64,000 nt of DNA from Chalara sp. BL73 (taxonomy: Eukaryota; Ascomycota; Leotiomycetes; Helotiales): assembly GCA_918026815.1 (NCBI GenBank), contig CAKJVC010000065.1, forward strand, positions 1-64,000, given 5' to 3'. The position numbers and the translations under genes are program-made. How positions within the stretch are numbered: position 1 is the first letter of the stretch; the number at the start of each line of letters is the position of its first letter. Under the pieces are notes generated by a model. That model was not told the DNA's origin and ran no database searches. It saw nothing but the letters and a program-made list of their open reading frames with translations. Shown here in pieces: positions 31,979 to 43,379 of the stretch.

Positions 31979-32560
31979 TTGAGCAACCAATCAACAATCA
32001 CCAGAACAATCACAATCAATCCAAAAACGGGATCCTGTAGCTTAGCAACAATCAAGACTTCTCTAGCCACCCCAATTCACTCTTATATTTTACTACGGCC
32101 CCCCTACATGGCGGGAGGCCCTGGAGCCCCCGGCGTGGAGCCAGTCGGCCCAAAAAAGAGGCCCCTTTCTTTCCAACACGCCCTCACTTCTGCCACAAAG
32201 GAAGCAGAACACCGCACGGCAGAAGCCCAAAGCCTCTTCCAGGACATCACTCAATCTCTCGATCAAGAACTAAAGGCCGTTAAGCAAAAGAAACTCCCGG
32301 CACCTCTGGAAAAAGCTTTCTTACGGTTTTGCGAAGACATCTTTAGTGTGGCGCAAGCTCATTTCCGCAGCCACATATGCGGCTTAAAGCCCCTTTCTAC
32401 GCTATACCCTTCAAACACCGAAAACACGCCAACAACCCTACCGAATAATGCAGAAATCGTAACAAAAACATGTTTCACTAGCACGGAACCAACCTACGCA
32501 ACTATAGCCAAAAACGTAACAACCTCAAAACCCCCCAAAAACTCTCAAAACCCGCTCTAA
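31979..32560 (+). mobile_element. LINE-like (non-LTR) retrotransposon ORF1-type fragment
   Basis: The 193-codon frame contains RPLSFQHALTSATKEAEHRT, EAQSLFQDITQSLDQELKAV and FCEDIFSVAQAHFRSHI, ending in a Thr/Pro-rich stretch with PTYATIAKNV. This helical start followed by a SYA.IA-type motif is seen at the N-terminus of fungal non-LTR retroelement ORF1 proteins. Zinc knuckles and reverse transcriptase are absent; the frame ends at 32560, shortly before a Copia LTR. The assignment is tentative. Confidence 0.4.
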
Positions 32561-32626
32561 AACACGAGCTCCCTGACAGCCGACTTTTTGTTCGCTTACA
32601 GAACCCCCACCTTTACCGTCAACTTT

Positions 32627-32813
32627 TGATAGAACGTGAATTACACAATAATAGTCAGAAGGAGTTTTGGGGATGCCGTCAGGCTCTCTATTGCTCGCTG
32701 TCTGATTGTATGAAGTGTGTTCTAGCAATTGCGTGTGTGAAAAGTCTTCAGCGCTAGCGTTCCCCACTTAGTCAGAGACATGTCAACTACCCCTGGATTC
32801 TCAAATCCTAACA
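32627..32813 (-). mobile_element. Solo LTR of Copia family E (inverted)
   Basis: On the minus strand it runs from TGTTAGGATTTGAGAATCCA to CACGTTCTATCA, about 187 bases. It matches 44034-44218, which follows a Copia RNase H region. No internal retroelement sequence flanks it. Confidence 0.75.
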
Positions 32814-33657
32814 GTAAAGGCACTGAGGCTTGGCATGTACGGGCACGTAGGGAGTCGCCAGAGGTTCGGAGGGTATAAGTAGGGGACTCGGGACGTAGTA
32901 GAGAAGGTAGAGATTAGTCTTCTGTGACGGAGCAAACCAGAGCTGTAGAATAGTCAATTGTAACAATCGAAGGTATATGGACTCCTGATCACGTGGCAAG
33001 GTACGGACCCAAGTTGGGGGAGAGCTCATACGGACCCCTTTCGGACATGGCACTCATATCCCTTACGGACCTAAGTACGACACGGACTCCGGAAGGATAT
33101 GGAGAGGGATATAAAAGGCGCTTTTTATGTCTACAAGATTATTTCTTTCTCTATGTTTTTTATATCCTTCGTAGTAGACCTCTTAGAATGCTACTATTAG
33201 CCTAAGATACGTACTCCCATATACCTCTACTCAGCCTGTAGTGCTCTAGCGTCGTTACATCAATCAGGTGAGCGAAGTGATATAATACTATTGTAGAATA
33301 CACGCTTGTAGAACAAAAGAAAGGGAACGCTCAGGTCCCTTACAGCTAGAACGCGCGCCAAGCGCACCTAGCTCTATGAGGAATGCGAAGCGAGCCTCGG
33401 CTGCTCGCATTCCCCGTGACATCTTCGTATCAATTGCAGTTGACTTGTGCCACCCTACTCCAGCACCTTACAGGAAATCTATTAGTAGAATCAAGATTTC
33501 CAATATATCTTCTAAACCTTTAATTTTTAAAAGAAAAATTCATATGTAAGTCTAATCTCTGAGTTATGGTGAGCGTGTATATGAATTATCAGATGGCTTT
33601 ATAGTATAAGTTTGTAGAGTTATGAAGTTGTTAAAAAGGCGATTTTTGGTGTTTTTT
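32814..33657. other. Probable retroelement-derived non-coding DNA
   Basis: A promoter-like GGGATATAAAAGGCGC lies near 33108, and the stretch ends in CCCCGTGACA at 33421, which resembles another LTR. Boundaries and family cannot be fixed from one copy. 33480-33650 is A/T-rich with no gene. Confidence 0.35.
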
Positions 33658-34027
33658 TGTAACAAATAGAGGGCAACAGGAGGGATTGCAATATAACAGG
33701 TAAGAACACGTGACGGCAACGTTATAGAACAGTGATGTATTGATATCAGAAGCATGCTTGTCAGCCTAACAGAGAAACTCAAGCTTGCTTTCCTCCTGAA
33801 AGCTCTAGCTGTTCCTTATATCCTTCCAACTGTGCTGTAGCTGTATGCCTGCTGTAGCGGTATGCCTGATGGCTGCTGTAGCGGTATGCCTTATGGCTGC
33901 TGTAGCGGTATGCCTTATGGCTGCTGTAGCTGTATGCCTGTGGCTGCTGTAGCTGCATGCCTGTGGCCGCTGTAGCTGTTATGATATCCGTCCCTAACCG
34001 GCCCTGGCTGTTACACTGGCTGTTACA
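33658..34027 (-). mobile_element. LTR family D with internal 22-24-bp minisatellite
   Basis: An inverted copy of the 38993-39293 LTR, starting TGTAACAAATAGAGGGCAAC on the plus strand. Between 33832 and 33980 the unit CTGCTGTAGCGGTATGCCT plus a few bases is repeated about six times, making this copy longer than the others. The end GGCTGTTACA occurs twice (34015 and 34027). Confidence 0.75.
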
Positions 34028-34540
34028 ATTTTCGGTAAATTTTGGGGCGCAGCCGGGGTTCTGACATCCACTGTTGGTCCCACCAGGTCCCTAGCTCCAA
34101 ATTACGTAAGCACATTCCTGACAACATTTTCCAATCATTATTCTCACTGAGGAGTTGAGGACTGCTCTCATTTCTGGTAACGTCAGCCATCGTAGAATAT
34201 ATTAGTAATCTGGCTTGACAAAGGTTACGAACATCTGGTGTAACGGTCGAGCATCCTGTAAATTAACCTTAAGCAGCAACGGAAGCAACGAACATGAGGC
34301 GTGACAGACGAGCATCCTATGATTCGTCTATAATTGAACCCTTAGCATTAGGCAGCAATAGAGTCGAGAATTTTCAGTCAGGCCGAGTTGAAAAGCAAAA
34401 CTTGGCCCAGCAGGCCTCTTTCCTTTACCTCCGACATAGAATGTTCTAAGCTCTATTATATTCAAGATTGAACTTTTTAAATCATATCTGAACTTGCCTT
34501 ACCAATAGCGCAAACTCAAATACTTTTTACTCAAGCAAAT
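34028..34540. promoter_or_regulatory. Upstream region of the STAND-N/ankyrin gene
   Basis: No gene is seen. A repeated phrase ending CGAGCATCCTRTRA occurs near 34245 and 34310 (ACATCTGGTGTAACGGTCGA and GAGGCGTGACAGACGAGCAT). The 3' 100 bases are A/T-rich and probably hold the promoter. Confidence 0.35.
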
Positions 34541-37500
34541 ATGGCAGAGGCAATTGCCTTACTTGGAGCTGCGGCAGCTGGCGTACAGTGTGCTCAAGTT
34601 TGTGTGCAAATTCTTATGCTAGGCTTATCACTTCGCTCAAAGCTTCAAGATGCACCAGACCAGGTTAAAAGATGGCTTGGCCAGGTAGAACAACTTGTCG
34701 CTCTCGCTGAGCTGATGAAAAAAAGCGACGCCAATCTGCTACCATCAGCACTAAGATTACTACCGCCACTATCATCATCATCATCATCGCCGCCATCGTC
34801 ATCCTCAGGAGCAGCAACAAGAACAGCGGCCACTTGGGTAGAAACTGCACTTCTGGAATGTACAACCCAAGCCCAGGCTTTGAAAGACATACTTGAAGAT
34901 ATGCTACAAGAGGTAGATGATGGAAAGGGACAAAAGATTTGGAAAACAATATTGACGATAAAGAGAGAGCAGAGGATCACTAGCGCATTACAGGAAATCG
35001 AGCGGCAAAAGAGCATATTGAATATGTGGCTGGGGCAGAACAACCTGCACCACCTTAACGATATTCACCATACTATTAGAGAAGTTCAAGACGGCGTAGA
35101 GAAGATCGACGGCAACATGCTTCATGTCGAGCAAACTTTTCGCCAAGAATTCCAAGGCTTATCGACAGCACTCTATAGAAGCTCCAAGGCTACTACGTCT
35201 AGTCTCGAGAGTTTGACAAATTTTAGTACATCGAACGTTGAGTCTTTTAGACAGCAGATGCAACAGTATCATAGCGAACTTCAGTCAGAAAGCTCTATAG
35301 TACAGTTACAACTCCAATCTATAGTGAGAGCAATACAATTAACAGCGGACATAAATTATCCTACTGACTTCTGAAGACGCAGGAAATGAAGGCTATAAAA
35401 CACGAATTCCGAAGACTTGCACTATTTAGAGCTCGGGCTTCTCGTACGCCAAGTCTACTAAAAGAGGCCCTGCAGAAGCACTCAGAGTCACATACACTGT
35501 GCTTGAATTCTGGCAGTATTTCAAGAAGTAGTCGGACGAAACGATGCGACAGTACCGCGTCCCAAATCTGTACCTGCCGGGTAACCAGTCAGCTTGGGCT
35601 GTGGAGTTCCTGTCTAAGTGCTTATGTGACTCTGATTCATGGCAACATGCACGCGAAGGACTGTCCAGCACATTCCAGGATGAAAATTTATTCTGCAGCA
35701 ATTCGCTGTCATGTGCAGAGCACCATACTGGAATGCCTCATAAGACTGACTTTCGAGGCAACATATGGCGCTGGGGGACTTTCTATGGGATTTCTATTAC
35801 GAGCTTATAGAAACGTTTATAAGCATCCTCTAGACTCTTTCTTCCGCGACCTCTATTTTTCGGATAGACACAGACATAGATCTAGCAGATCCTTACATAA
35901 TAACGAAACTCGAGATGCTTTGATTAGACTTACCCAAAGAGAATTATTGCGTGCTTTTAACGCTGGTATAGCATCTCCTAATGATGTAGACTGTGAAGGG
36001 AGGACTTTGCTCCACGTAAGTATATTCTATCTATACCTTTTAGAGTCTACTGACAATGAACAGTTACAAGTTGAATATGCTAACAAAAACAGCAGCGGCA
36101 CCGACTATCGTCAATTGGCTGCCCAGATCATACGTTTATTGGTATCTATGGGAGCAAAGATGGATTTCCACGATAATTCTGGGTAAGGATTTTTGTCATA
36201 CTGCAAAGTTATTGTTTGTTGCGCAATTTACCTGACAGCCTAATAGTAGGACACCACTAGAGGGTCTTTTAGAATGGAGACGGTCCCGATTCCTATCTGG
36301 GCCTTATGACTATATCGACGGTGATATTCTTGAATGGACTGGAGTTAGACCAAACTTCGTTCTAAATGGAGCACTTATGCTTGATTGCATACGAAATTGG
36401 CCAGAATCAATAGAAGGTAATTTAATCCCATCCGTATCCTTCTTCGCACGCGATTGCAACATCTTATCTTGGCCATATCCTTTTATATTCTCAAACAGTA
36501 TGGATAGCAATTGAGAAGTTAGATAAAACATAACTCGTTGATTCTTATACACTCCATATAAGTACTTTAGGAGCTAGAAAAATCACTTTACAAGTAATAA
36601 GAGTCCAGTATATCCTGACTTTGTACTAACCTACCGACCATTGCAGATTGGGGATACCCTTATATATGCGACATTTTATTACGGAAGTCGAAAGAAGACC
36701 TAGAGTTGTTCATCTCTCGAGGTATGAAGCCTGCCGAGGAAACCTCTCGACGTTTAACTCCGCTCCACCTAGCTGCTGCCGCAAACTGGCCTGAAGCAGT
36801 TGGACTTCTTCTCACCAATGGAGCGGACAAATATGCTCAAGATTCTGACCTTTGTATGCCTATCGACTATGCTATCCAAACAAAATGTTTGCAATCGGTG
36901 GTTTTGCTTCTAAGTGGTGATTGCGAACTTCAATTCACAACACCCCGCAGGTACAATATCTGCAACTTTCCTGTTTATATACTATATGCAATACTCTGGA
37001 CTGATGGAAGTATCAGAGATGTCCTGTTTCAAACTCTAATCCGCCTGCAGCATTCCTTGGTATCTTTACAGCCATATCACGCATTTTCATTGTGGGCACG
37101 TTCTGAAGAGCACAGTATTTATGCCGCCAAGAGACTTCTGTCGGCAGGTTTAATTAATCTTGAGTTAAGAGATAGCCTAGGATTGACGGCGCTTATGAAA
37201 TCTTGCTCGTACGGCTTTCTCCAATACTCCAGACTTCTGCTAGAAAATGGAGCTAATGCGTCGACACCCCACAGAGAATCAGCGCTTACTGCTGGATTTT
37301 TCTTGGCCGAAGGTACGAAAAATGGACGGTTTGAGACTATGCATTTGGAACCATGTGCAAGGCTCCTCCTACAGACAGCTTTTGATGTATCAGACAAAGT
37401 TCAATCTCATTGCTTGTGCTCCCCTGGAGGGTTTACGCCCGTGACGGCGCTGGGTCGGGCAATTTATTTCCACGACAAAAGAAGTTCATTTAGAACTTTG

Positions 37501-37986
37501 ATGTTATGTCTTCAGTGGCCGTTCCACGCAGTCGAACAGCAGGCACGTGCCTTCGCATTAGGAGAAGTGTTCAACCGGCTCGAAATGACACACACCTGCG
37601 TTGATATAAACCACCTAGATCGAAAAATCTCAGAAGAGGATCGACTCTCAATAGAAAGTGAGGAAGATGAACTTTATAACCAGCTTCAACAATTGATGGA
37701 AGAGTATGACCTTGGACGTACAGATTTCATCGGTGGTCCTTTGGAGTATTTGGACCAATTTTTCGAAACCCAAGAGCTAGATCTACCTTTATACATTCCT
37801 AGTGTGTCTTACTCAAGAATTAGTTCATATGATAGCAATTTGCTAGGCCCAGGACTTGGCTACCAATCATGGCGAATGAGTTTTAGAAAGAAACCTATAT
37901 GTTACGGACATAAAGAGCCAGTAAACGAAGAGAATATGCTTGCCTTCCTCTTTGATAGAGATCATGGCCCAAAAGGCAGCATGTAA
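34541..37986 (+). CDS. STAND-type N-terminal domain plus ankyrin-repeat protein, four exons
   Basis: Exons: 34541-35323, 35383-36182, 36247-36415 and 36647-37986. Introns: 35324-35382 (GTGAGA...CTGAC...GCAG), 36183-36246 (GTAAGG...AATAG) and 36416-36646 (GTAATT...TGCAG, unusually long). The frame is kept throughout, so the gene looks intact. Residues 1-170 are a helical NLR/STAND N-terminal (SesA/NACHT_N-like) domain, MAEAIALLGAAAAGVQCAQ to SILNMWLGQNN, followed by a coiled coil. The middle carries CTCRVTSQLGLWSSCL and GAGGLSMGFLLRAYRNV. Ankyrin units include GRTLLHVSIFYLY, RTPLEGLLEW, LTPLHLAAAANWPEAVGLLL and LGLTALMKS. No P-loop is visible, so it is NLR-like without an NTPase. Probable role: recognition or signalling in incompatibility (inference). 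Confidence 0.78.
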
Positions 37987-38992
37987 ATACAAACACGCCC
38001 ACTAATTAATCAAGAAAAAAGAGACGAATCTGTAGCTTTGATTAATATGAAATTTTCGACTGCGACAAGTGAGTGAATGTCATATATGGCATCTAGCGTC
38101 ACAAGAACTTTGAACTATCAAGAAGCGTAGCTGTGGCCGAGGATAACTAATAACTCGTAAGGTATTAAAGCGCGGTAAATACCACCGTCGCAGTACACTT
38201 GCTACCTATCGCCTTGACTTATAATCTTTTTGTTTGGCGTACCCGCTATGCATCGTAACGGTTGGTTGAATGGGAAATATACTACCGCAAGCCAGCCAAA
38301 GCTTAGATATTGGTAACGCCTGGATATCGTCTGTGTCAGGACTTAGAGCGCTGTAATACGGACACGGTGAATGTTGGTTTGCAGGAAAATCTGCCACGAA
38401 AGTGGTCTAGTAAGGGGGAATGAAATAGATGTCGCTGAAACCACCGGCAGATATGAACCTTACTGAATAAAGGAAGCCATTTGGGACGTAGACTGCGTTT
38501 TCGAGATTGCAAGTTGTCTTTCTTAGGTGTATTCTGGTCGCTCCGACGCTAGTGGGCAAAATTTGAGGTGATGAAAACTGGTCTGCTTGAATTCTCAATA
38601 CTCAAACTGAAGTGGTCCGGCGCTTTAGTGCTATAAGTTGGTTTGTACGGAGTTCTTGTAGGTAAGATCGAACTCTTCCGAACTGGTTTACTTCGAGTTG
38701 TAGTACTAAAAACTGAAGTAGTCCGATATTTCCTAACCAAACTCGGCATACTGTAGGCTATATTGCCAGGGCTTGCACATCTGATCCAGTGAAGGAACTA
38801 GTATTATCATGATATATTGACCCCTAAAATCGAATACTATACCCCACGCAATATGAGATTTCAAATAGCCATACGTATCACGTCAAAATTTGCAATCTTA
38901 TATTATATCATACTATACTACAGTATACTATAATACTAACCTTAAATGAAGCTATTCTTAATTAGTAATATGTTACAGAAAAATAGGTCCAC
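37987..38992. other. Non-coding, A/T-rich
   Basis: No gene is recognised. 38580-38750 repeats short phrases (CTGAAGTGGTCCGGCGC / CTGAAGTAGTCCGATATT), suggesting an old duplication. 38880-38960 is very A/T-rich. Confidence 0.4.
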
Positions 38993-39293
38993 TGTAACAG
39001 CCAGAGCCGGTTAGAGACGGATATCATAACAACTTATGAGCTGAAGGGCCGCAAGCCGCACGCTCCGCCCATGAGCAGCCACAGGCATGCAGCTACAGCA
39101 GGCTGATAGCTACAGCACAGCTGGAAGGATATAAGGAATAGCTAGAGCTTTCAGGAGGAAGGCAAGCTTGAGTTTATCTGCTAGATTGACAAGCATACTT
39201 CTGATATCAATACATCACTGTTTCTATGACATTGCAGTCACGTGTTCTTACTTGTTATATTGCAATCCCTCCTGTTGCCCTCTATTTGTTACA
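38993..39293 (+). mobile_element. Complete solo LTR, family D (301 bp) with target duplication
   Basis: TGTAACAGCCAGAGCCGGTT to CTATTTGTTACA, flanked by a perfect 5-bp direct repeat TCCAC (38988-38992 and 39294-39298). The duplication shows insertion as an LTR retrotransposon followed by LTR-LTR recombination. Partial relatives are at 30212, 33658, 49968 and 62838. Confidence 0.88.
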
Positions 39294-39347
39294 TCCACAC
39301 GTGCTTGTAAGCGTGCGACCCATTTACTTCTAAGCTACGAAAGAGTA

Positions 39348-39601
39348 TGTCACGGCACGCACTGTGGATCTACAGATACAGAGGGCAGCGGTGGTACTAT
39401 TCGAGAATCTATAGCTAAGGAAGGAAGAGGGAGCTCGAGGAGAGCAGGCTATATATACACGAGGCGCTCGGGGAGCTTGCCTAATATGGGTCACGTGCTT
39501 GGGAGCACACGACGTGGCACTCTTCCTTCCTTAGCTATAGATTCTCGAATAGTACCACCGCTGCCCTCTGTATCTGTAGATCCACAGCGCGTGCCGTGAC
39601 A
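39348..39601. mobile_element. Small LTR family A, copy 2 (39348-39519), plus inverted partial copy (39522-39601)
   Basis: 39348-39519 is the TGTCACGGCACGCACTGTGG...GACGTGGCA copy. Immediately after, 39522-39601 repeats its first 80 bases in reverse, ending GTGCCGTGACA. The two can fold into a hairpin with arms of about 80 bases and a loop of about 90. Confidence 0.82.
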
Positions 39602-39702
39602 CTGATACCTCCTCGAATCAAGTGATCAGGGATCCTGGTCAGTGACGGTGTGGCTGTAGTAACCTCGGTAAAAATTTAATAAAAATCTGTGGCTGCACGT
39701 AC

Positions 39703-39896
39703 TGTTGGTATCACGGGCTTACCTTCCACGGGGCAAAAGGCGCAGCTCTACTTTGTAGGCCACGTTCTTGCTCTTGATGGATATGGTAATGATTGTTGTT
39801 GTATTAAATTCTACTCTAGATTCTACAAAATGGGGGCTGTGCGGACCACGTGACCTGGTGGGTCGTATGTGGATCCGTAAACCCCTACTTCCTACA
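39703..39896 (+). mobile_element. Solo LTR, family F (194 bp) with target duplication
   Basis: TGTTGGTATCACGGGCTTAC to CCCTACTTCCTACA, flanked by a perfect 5-bp duplication CGTAC (39698-39702 and 39897-39901). An inverted copy lies at 42789-42984. It ends 115 bases before the start codon of the HET gene and may supply promoter sequence. Confidence 0.88.
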
Positions 39897-40011
39897 CGTA
39901 CCTTGCCAGAAAATTCCCCTTTCCCGACATCCTCAGATTAAGTTAGAGCAAACGGCGCACCGATTAAAGCAACTATCCGGGAGCGGCGCACCGCCATATG
40001 GGATCGTGAAC

Positions 40012-42173
40012 ATGGAAAAACATTTGGAGCTCTGCGACACATGTCAAGAGATCAAGCTCGAGGACTACCTCTACCAAGCTAACTATCCCGGAACAGTGGA
40101 ACTTGGCCGCTTCCAAGATGTTGCCAAAAAAAATCACTGCTCGCTGTGCAGGCTCGTGATTCAGGCACTCAACAGCCACTCACGACAACACTGGAAGAGC
40201 GGCATCTACCCCGTTGAAGTTTGCTACCTGGGCAGGTATAATGAAAAGTCGAACCGGCCAGTCCCCGAGGTTTGGTTCAACTCTACATCCGAAACACTCC
40301 CAGACGGCATGTGGGGCCACTCTACAACTCTGAGCCAGATTCTTCCTCTGCACCAACAACTTGTGCACGATGCTAGTAAGGCAAGAACAAGTGCTTGTGC
40401 CCAGCTCGTTGACGGGAAGGTTGACATTTCTCGCATTCGGGGCTGGATGAAGAGTTGCGCCTCTCTTCACGGGCCAAATTGCAACCCCCACAAACTTCAC
40501 TTTAGTGAGAATCTAGACTTGAGCTTGCTGCTAGTCGATGTTAGAAGGATGAGGCTTGCAGAGTGCGGCTGGGCTTCTCGCTACGTAGCGCTTAGCTATG
40601 TCTGGGGCTCCTCTCAGAGTCTGAAATCCACGAAGGCAAACATACACCATCTCCAAAGGGACGGAGCTTTGCGAGAACTGTGGGGTGAGCTACCACAGGC
40701 AATTAAAGATGCTATCGAGCTAACCGACGCTATAGACGAGACATATTTGTGGGTAGATGCGCTCTGTATCATCCAGGATGACAACCGCTCGAAGGCTGTT
40801 TATATTGCGCGCATGAATCAAATCTACGGCAACGCACATGTTACTCTCGTCACGCTTAATGACCCATCGGCCGATTCGGCACTACTAGGAGTTGCCCACT
40901 CCCGCGTCCTCATCCAGTCACCTGTTGAAATCAATGGTTTACATCTGGTTCCTAGGCTGCCACAACTTTCTACTGTAGAACAGTACTCTGCGTGGAGTTG
41001 CCGAGCTTGGACTTTCAAGAAGGCATCTTATCCAGGCGTTGTCTGTATTTCGCAGAACACCAGGTATTCTGGCAATGCCGCACCACTTACCAGTCAGAGG
41101 ATTGCCCAGACAATCATGATCAAGATGCTTCAGATTTTGTACGCGGACGGGAGGCTAATGCTCTAGAACGAGAAACCGGAAATGACGTAAGAAGACAATT
41201 TAACGTGTACGAATCGCTTGTCAAGCAGTATTCCCCTAGAGCCTTGACATTCCCGACTGATTCTCTGTCTGCATTTACTGGGGTTCTTTCTGCGATGGCA
41301 GAGTCATTTAGCTGGAATTTTGCGAGCGCCTTGCCAGAACCCGCGTTCGACCTGGCATTGCTTTGGAGACCAATGTTCGATGCTGCGATGCGACCTAGAC
41401 CGTTCTCCGGTCAAAAGGTAGGGCCTTTGGTCTGTACATCACCCACTTGGTGTTGGACGGCCTGGCACGGAAACCTTTTCTGGGACCCCTGGCGTTTAGA
41501 TTCGTTTGCGGCTCAGAGAGTTAGTTTGAAGACAGAAGTCGCGAGCTTTTGGATCCAGGACTTTGGCGGTTTGCGCCGGATTCGGCGAGGACGAGCTCAT
41601 GATTCTGATGTCGAGATTGCCGGTTACAAACCTGGCGAGCACAAAACAGTCGGTTGCGCACTAGTCTTTGAGGCCAAGACAATCGATACTGAGGCATACA
41701 ACATCTCGGCACCGCAGATGGACCAGTGTGCCTTGTGGGACAGCGAGATAGCTGGCGGCGGATTGTCCAGCTATTTCTGTAACAATATGTCCCGTTCCCT
41801 CTGGATCTATGATGATGCTGGTCAACATTGTGGAACGTTCCCTAGCTTAGGGCGAGACTCGTGGCCAAAGCAGCGCAAGGACGGTCCTCGCCATGACATA
41901 GTCCTGCTCTCACGTAGTAGCCAAGATGAGGTGACTCAGGCAGCTATTCTACACTTCCAAAATCATCTTCCCTTGGAATACCCGTCCGATAGAGAGTACT
42001 ATGAAGAGATCTTTGACACACGTCACTACAGGTACAAGAATGACTGGGCTCTCAATGTTATGTTGGTGCGGTGGGAAAATAATGACTTAGTAGAGCGTGT
42101 AGCGGTTGGACAGATGCATGCCGATGCTTGGAAGGAAGCCCACCAAAAGTCAAAGCTGATTACACTTGTATAA
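40012..42173 (+). pseudogene. HET-domain gene broken by one missing base
   Basis: The chosen start, ATG 40012, gives MEKHLELCDTCQEI and a CxxC...CSLCRLV N-terminus typical of this HET class; the longer frame from 39850 begins inside an LTR and is rejected. HET motifs: YVALSYVWGSSQSLKSTKA (about residue 190), LWVDALCIIQDDNRSKAVY (about 245), CRAWTF (about 333). At 41014-41019 the sequence is TTCAAG where the family motif WTFQEG needs one more base. The frame then shifts, and the rest of the protein (QEGILSRRCLYF, FWQCRTTYQSED, SPTWCWTAWHG) continues in the second frame to TAA 42171-42173. No GT-AG pair repairs this. Except for this lesion the gene is about 720 codons and otherwise open, so inactivation is recent or is a sequence error. 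Confidence 0.85.
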
Positions 42174-42439
42174 GCCTGGCAAGCCAAGAGAAAAGAAATA
42201 ATCCAGCAGGGGCTCACGACACGTATTTAAATCAGGCTTTTCTTTTGTTGAGACTCTTCTGGTTGCAATTGTAGAGCACCAGAGAGATACACAGAAATCC
42301 AAAATTGTTTTTCGTTTGACTTCTCGTAACAGGGTGGTTCTCTGGACGCAAGGACGGACATTACACTGTAATCTCATGTGTTAAGCATGCTAAAGTTTGG
42401 CGCCATGGTGGAGGAATTGGTGAAAAGGGGCTGTGGTAA

Positions 42440-43095
42440 GTTACCACGCCACACACATGACCAGGCCTGAGAATAGTGGCCGAGTAAAATATAGCGAGCC
42501 CGGGCGTGAACATAGTATATTTTGACTAGGTTAATGCATATTACTAAGCACCGAAACATGTGGTCCCTCTCCTCACAACGGCGAAACTCCCGGACTGCAT
42601 TCTTTCCCTTTCTGAGTTTCTTTAAAATTTGGAGCTATATTCTTTTATTATAGGAACTTTCTCTAAGTGCCCCGAATTTCGAAAAGACTCTAATAGTCGC
42701 GATACAGCAGGGGGGAATAGCTAAAGCGGCGATTAGTAGCGTGATTAAAACTATCGACAGCATAATTAACCGTGGTCTTTTCTCTATTACTGTAGGAAGT
42801 AGGGGTTTACGGATCCACATACGGCCCACCAGGTCACGTGGTCCGCACAACCCCCATTTTGTAGAATCTAGAGTAGAACCTAATACAACAACAATCATTA
42901 CCATATCCATCAAGAGCAAGAACGTGGCCTACAAAGTAGAGCTGCGCCTTTTGCCCCGTGGAAGGTAAGCCCGTGATACCAACAATTACTAAGTGGTCTC
43001 CTTAGGGGGAAATAGTTAAAATTTATAGATTTACTAAGAAAAAATTTATGATTCCAAAACCATAAATTCGTCTCGTGACAGGGTGTAACGACGCA
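42440..43095 (-). repeat. TIR-bearing repeat F, copy 2, interrupted by a solo LTR
   Basis: The inverse of 9956-10455, including AAAATATAGCGAGCCCGGGC, the AAATTTGGAGCTATATTCTT block and the diverged end GTGACAGGGTGTAACGACGC at 43074-43093. It is split by the family-F LTR at 42789-42984. A related end, CGTAACAGGGTGGTTCTCTG, occurs at 42328-42347 and another at 43333-43378 in the same orientation. Confidence 0.6.
42789..42984 (-). mobile_element. Solo LTR, family F (196 bp) with target duplication
   Basis: An inverted copy of 39703-39896 with only a few differences, flanked by a perfect 5-bp duplication ATTAC (42784-42788 and 42985-42989). It sits inside repeat F, so it inserted later than that repeat. 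Confidence 0.88.
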
Positions 43096-43379
43096 AGGAA
43101 TCACGGGCTAGAATAGAGGCATATGGGAGTGCGTACAATAGGCTGATCGTGATTGCCTTATAGGTCTAAAGTACTAAGGATACAAAAACATGAGGAGCAA
43201 CCGTAGAGAATAGGAACAGGCCTTTATATAGGCGACTCCGACTCTCCCGTATTGGGTCTGAAACCCCTCATACCTCGATCATCACCCCTTGCTCCTGTAT
43301 CATGACCTCCGTGTTGTACCCTGGGCATACCGATTGTTACACAGGGTGCATCTCGCTACGCAGGGACAGACGTTACAGG

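Noticed and set aside
39850..40011. Upstream extension of the HET reading frame
   Set aside because: The first codons lie inside a solo LTR (39703-39896); the family-typical N-terminus begins at ATG 40012.
39703..42984. HET gene as cargo of an element with 195-bp inverted ends
   Set aside because: Each end is itself an LTR with its own different 5-bp target duplication (CGTAC and ATTAC), so they are independent insertions.
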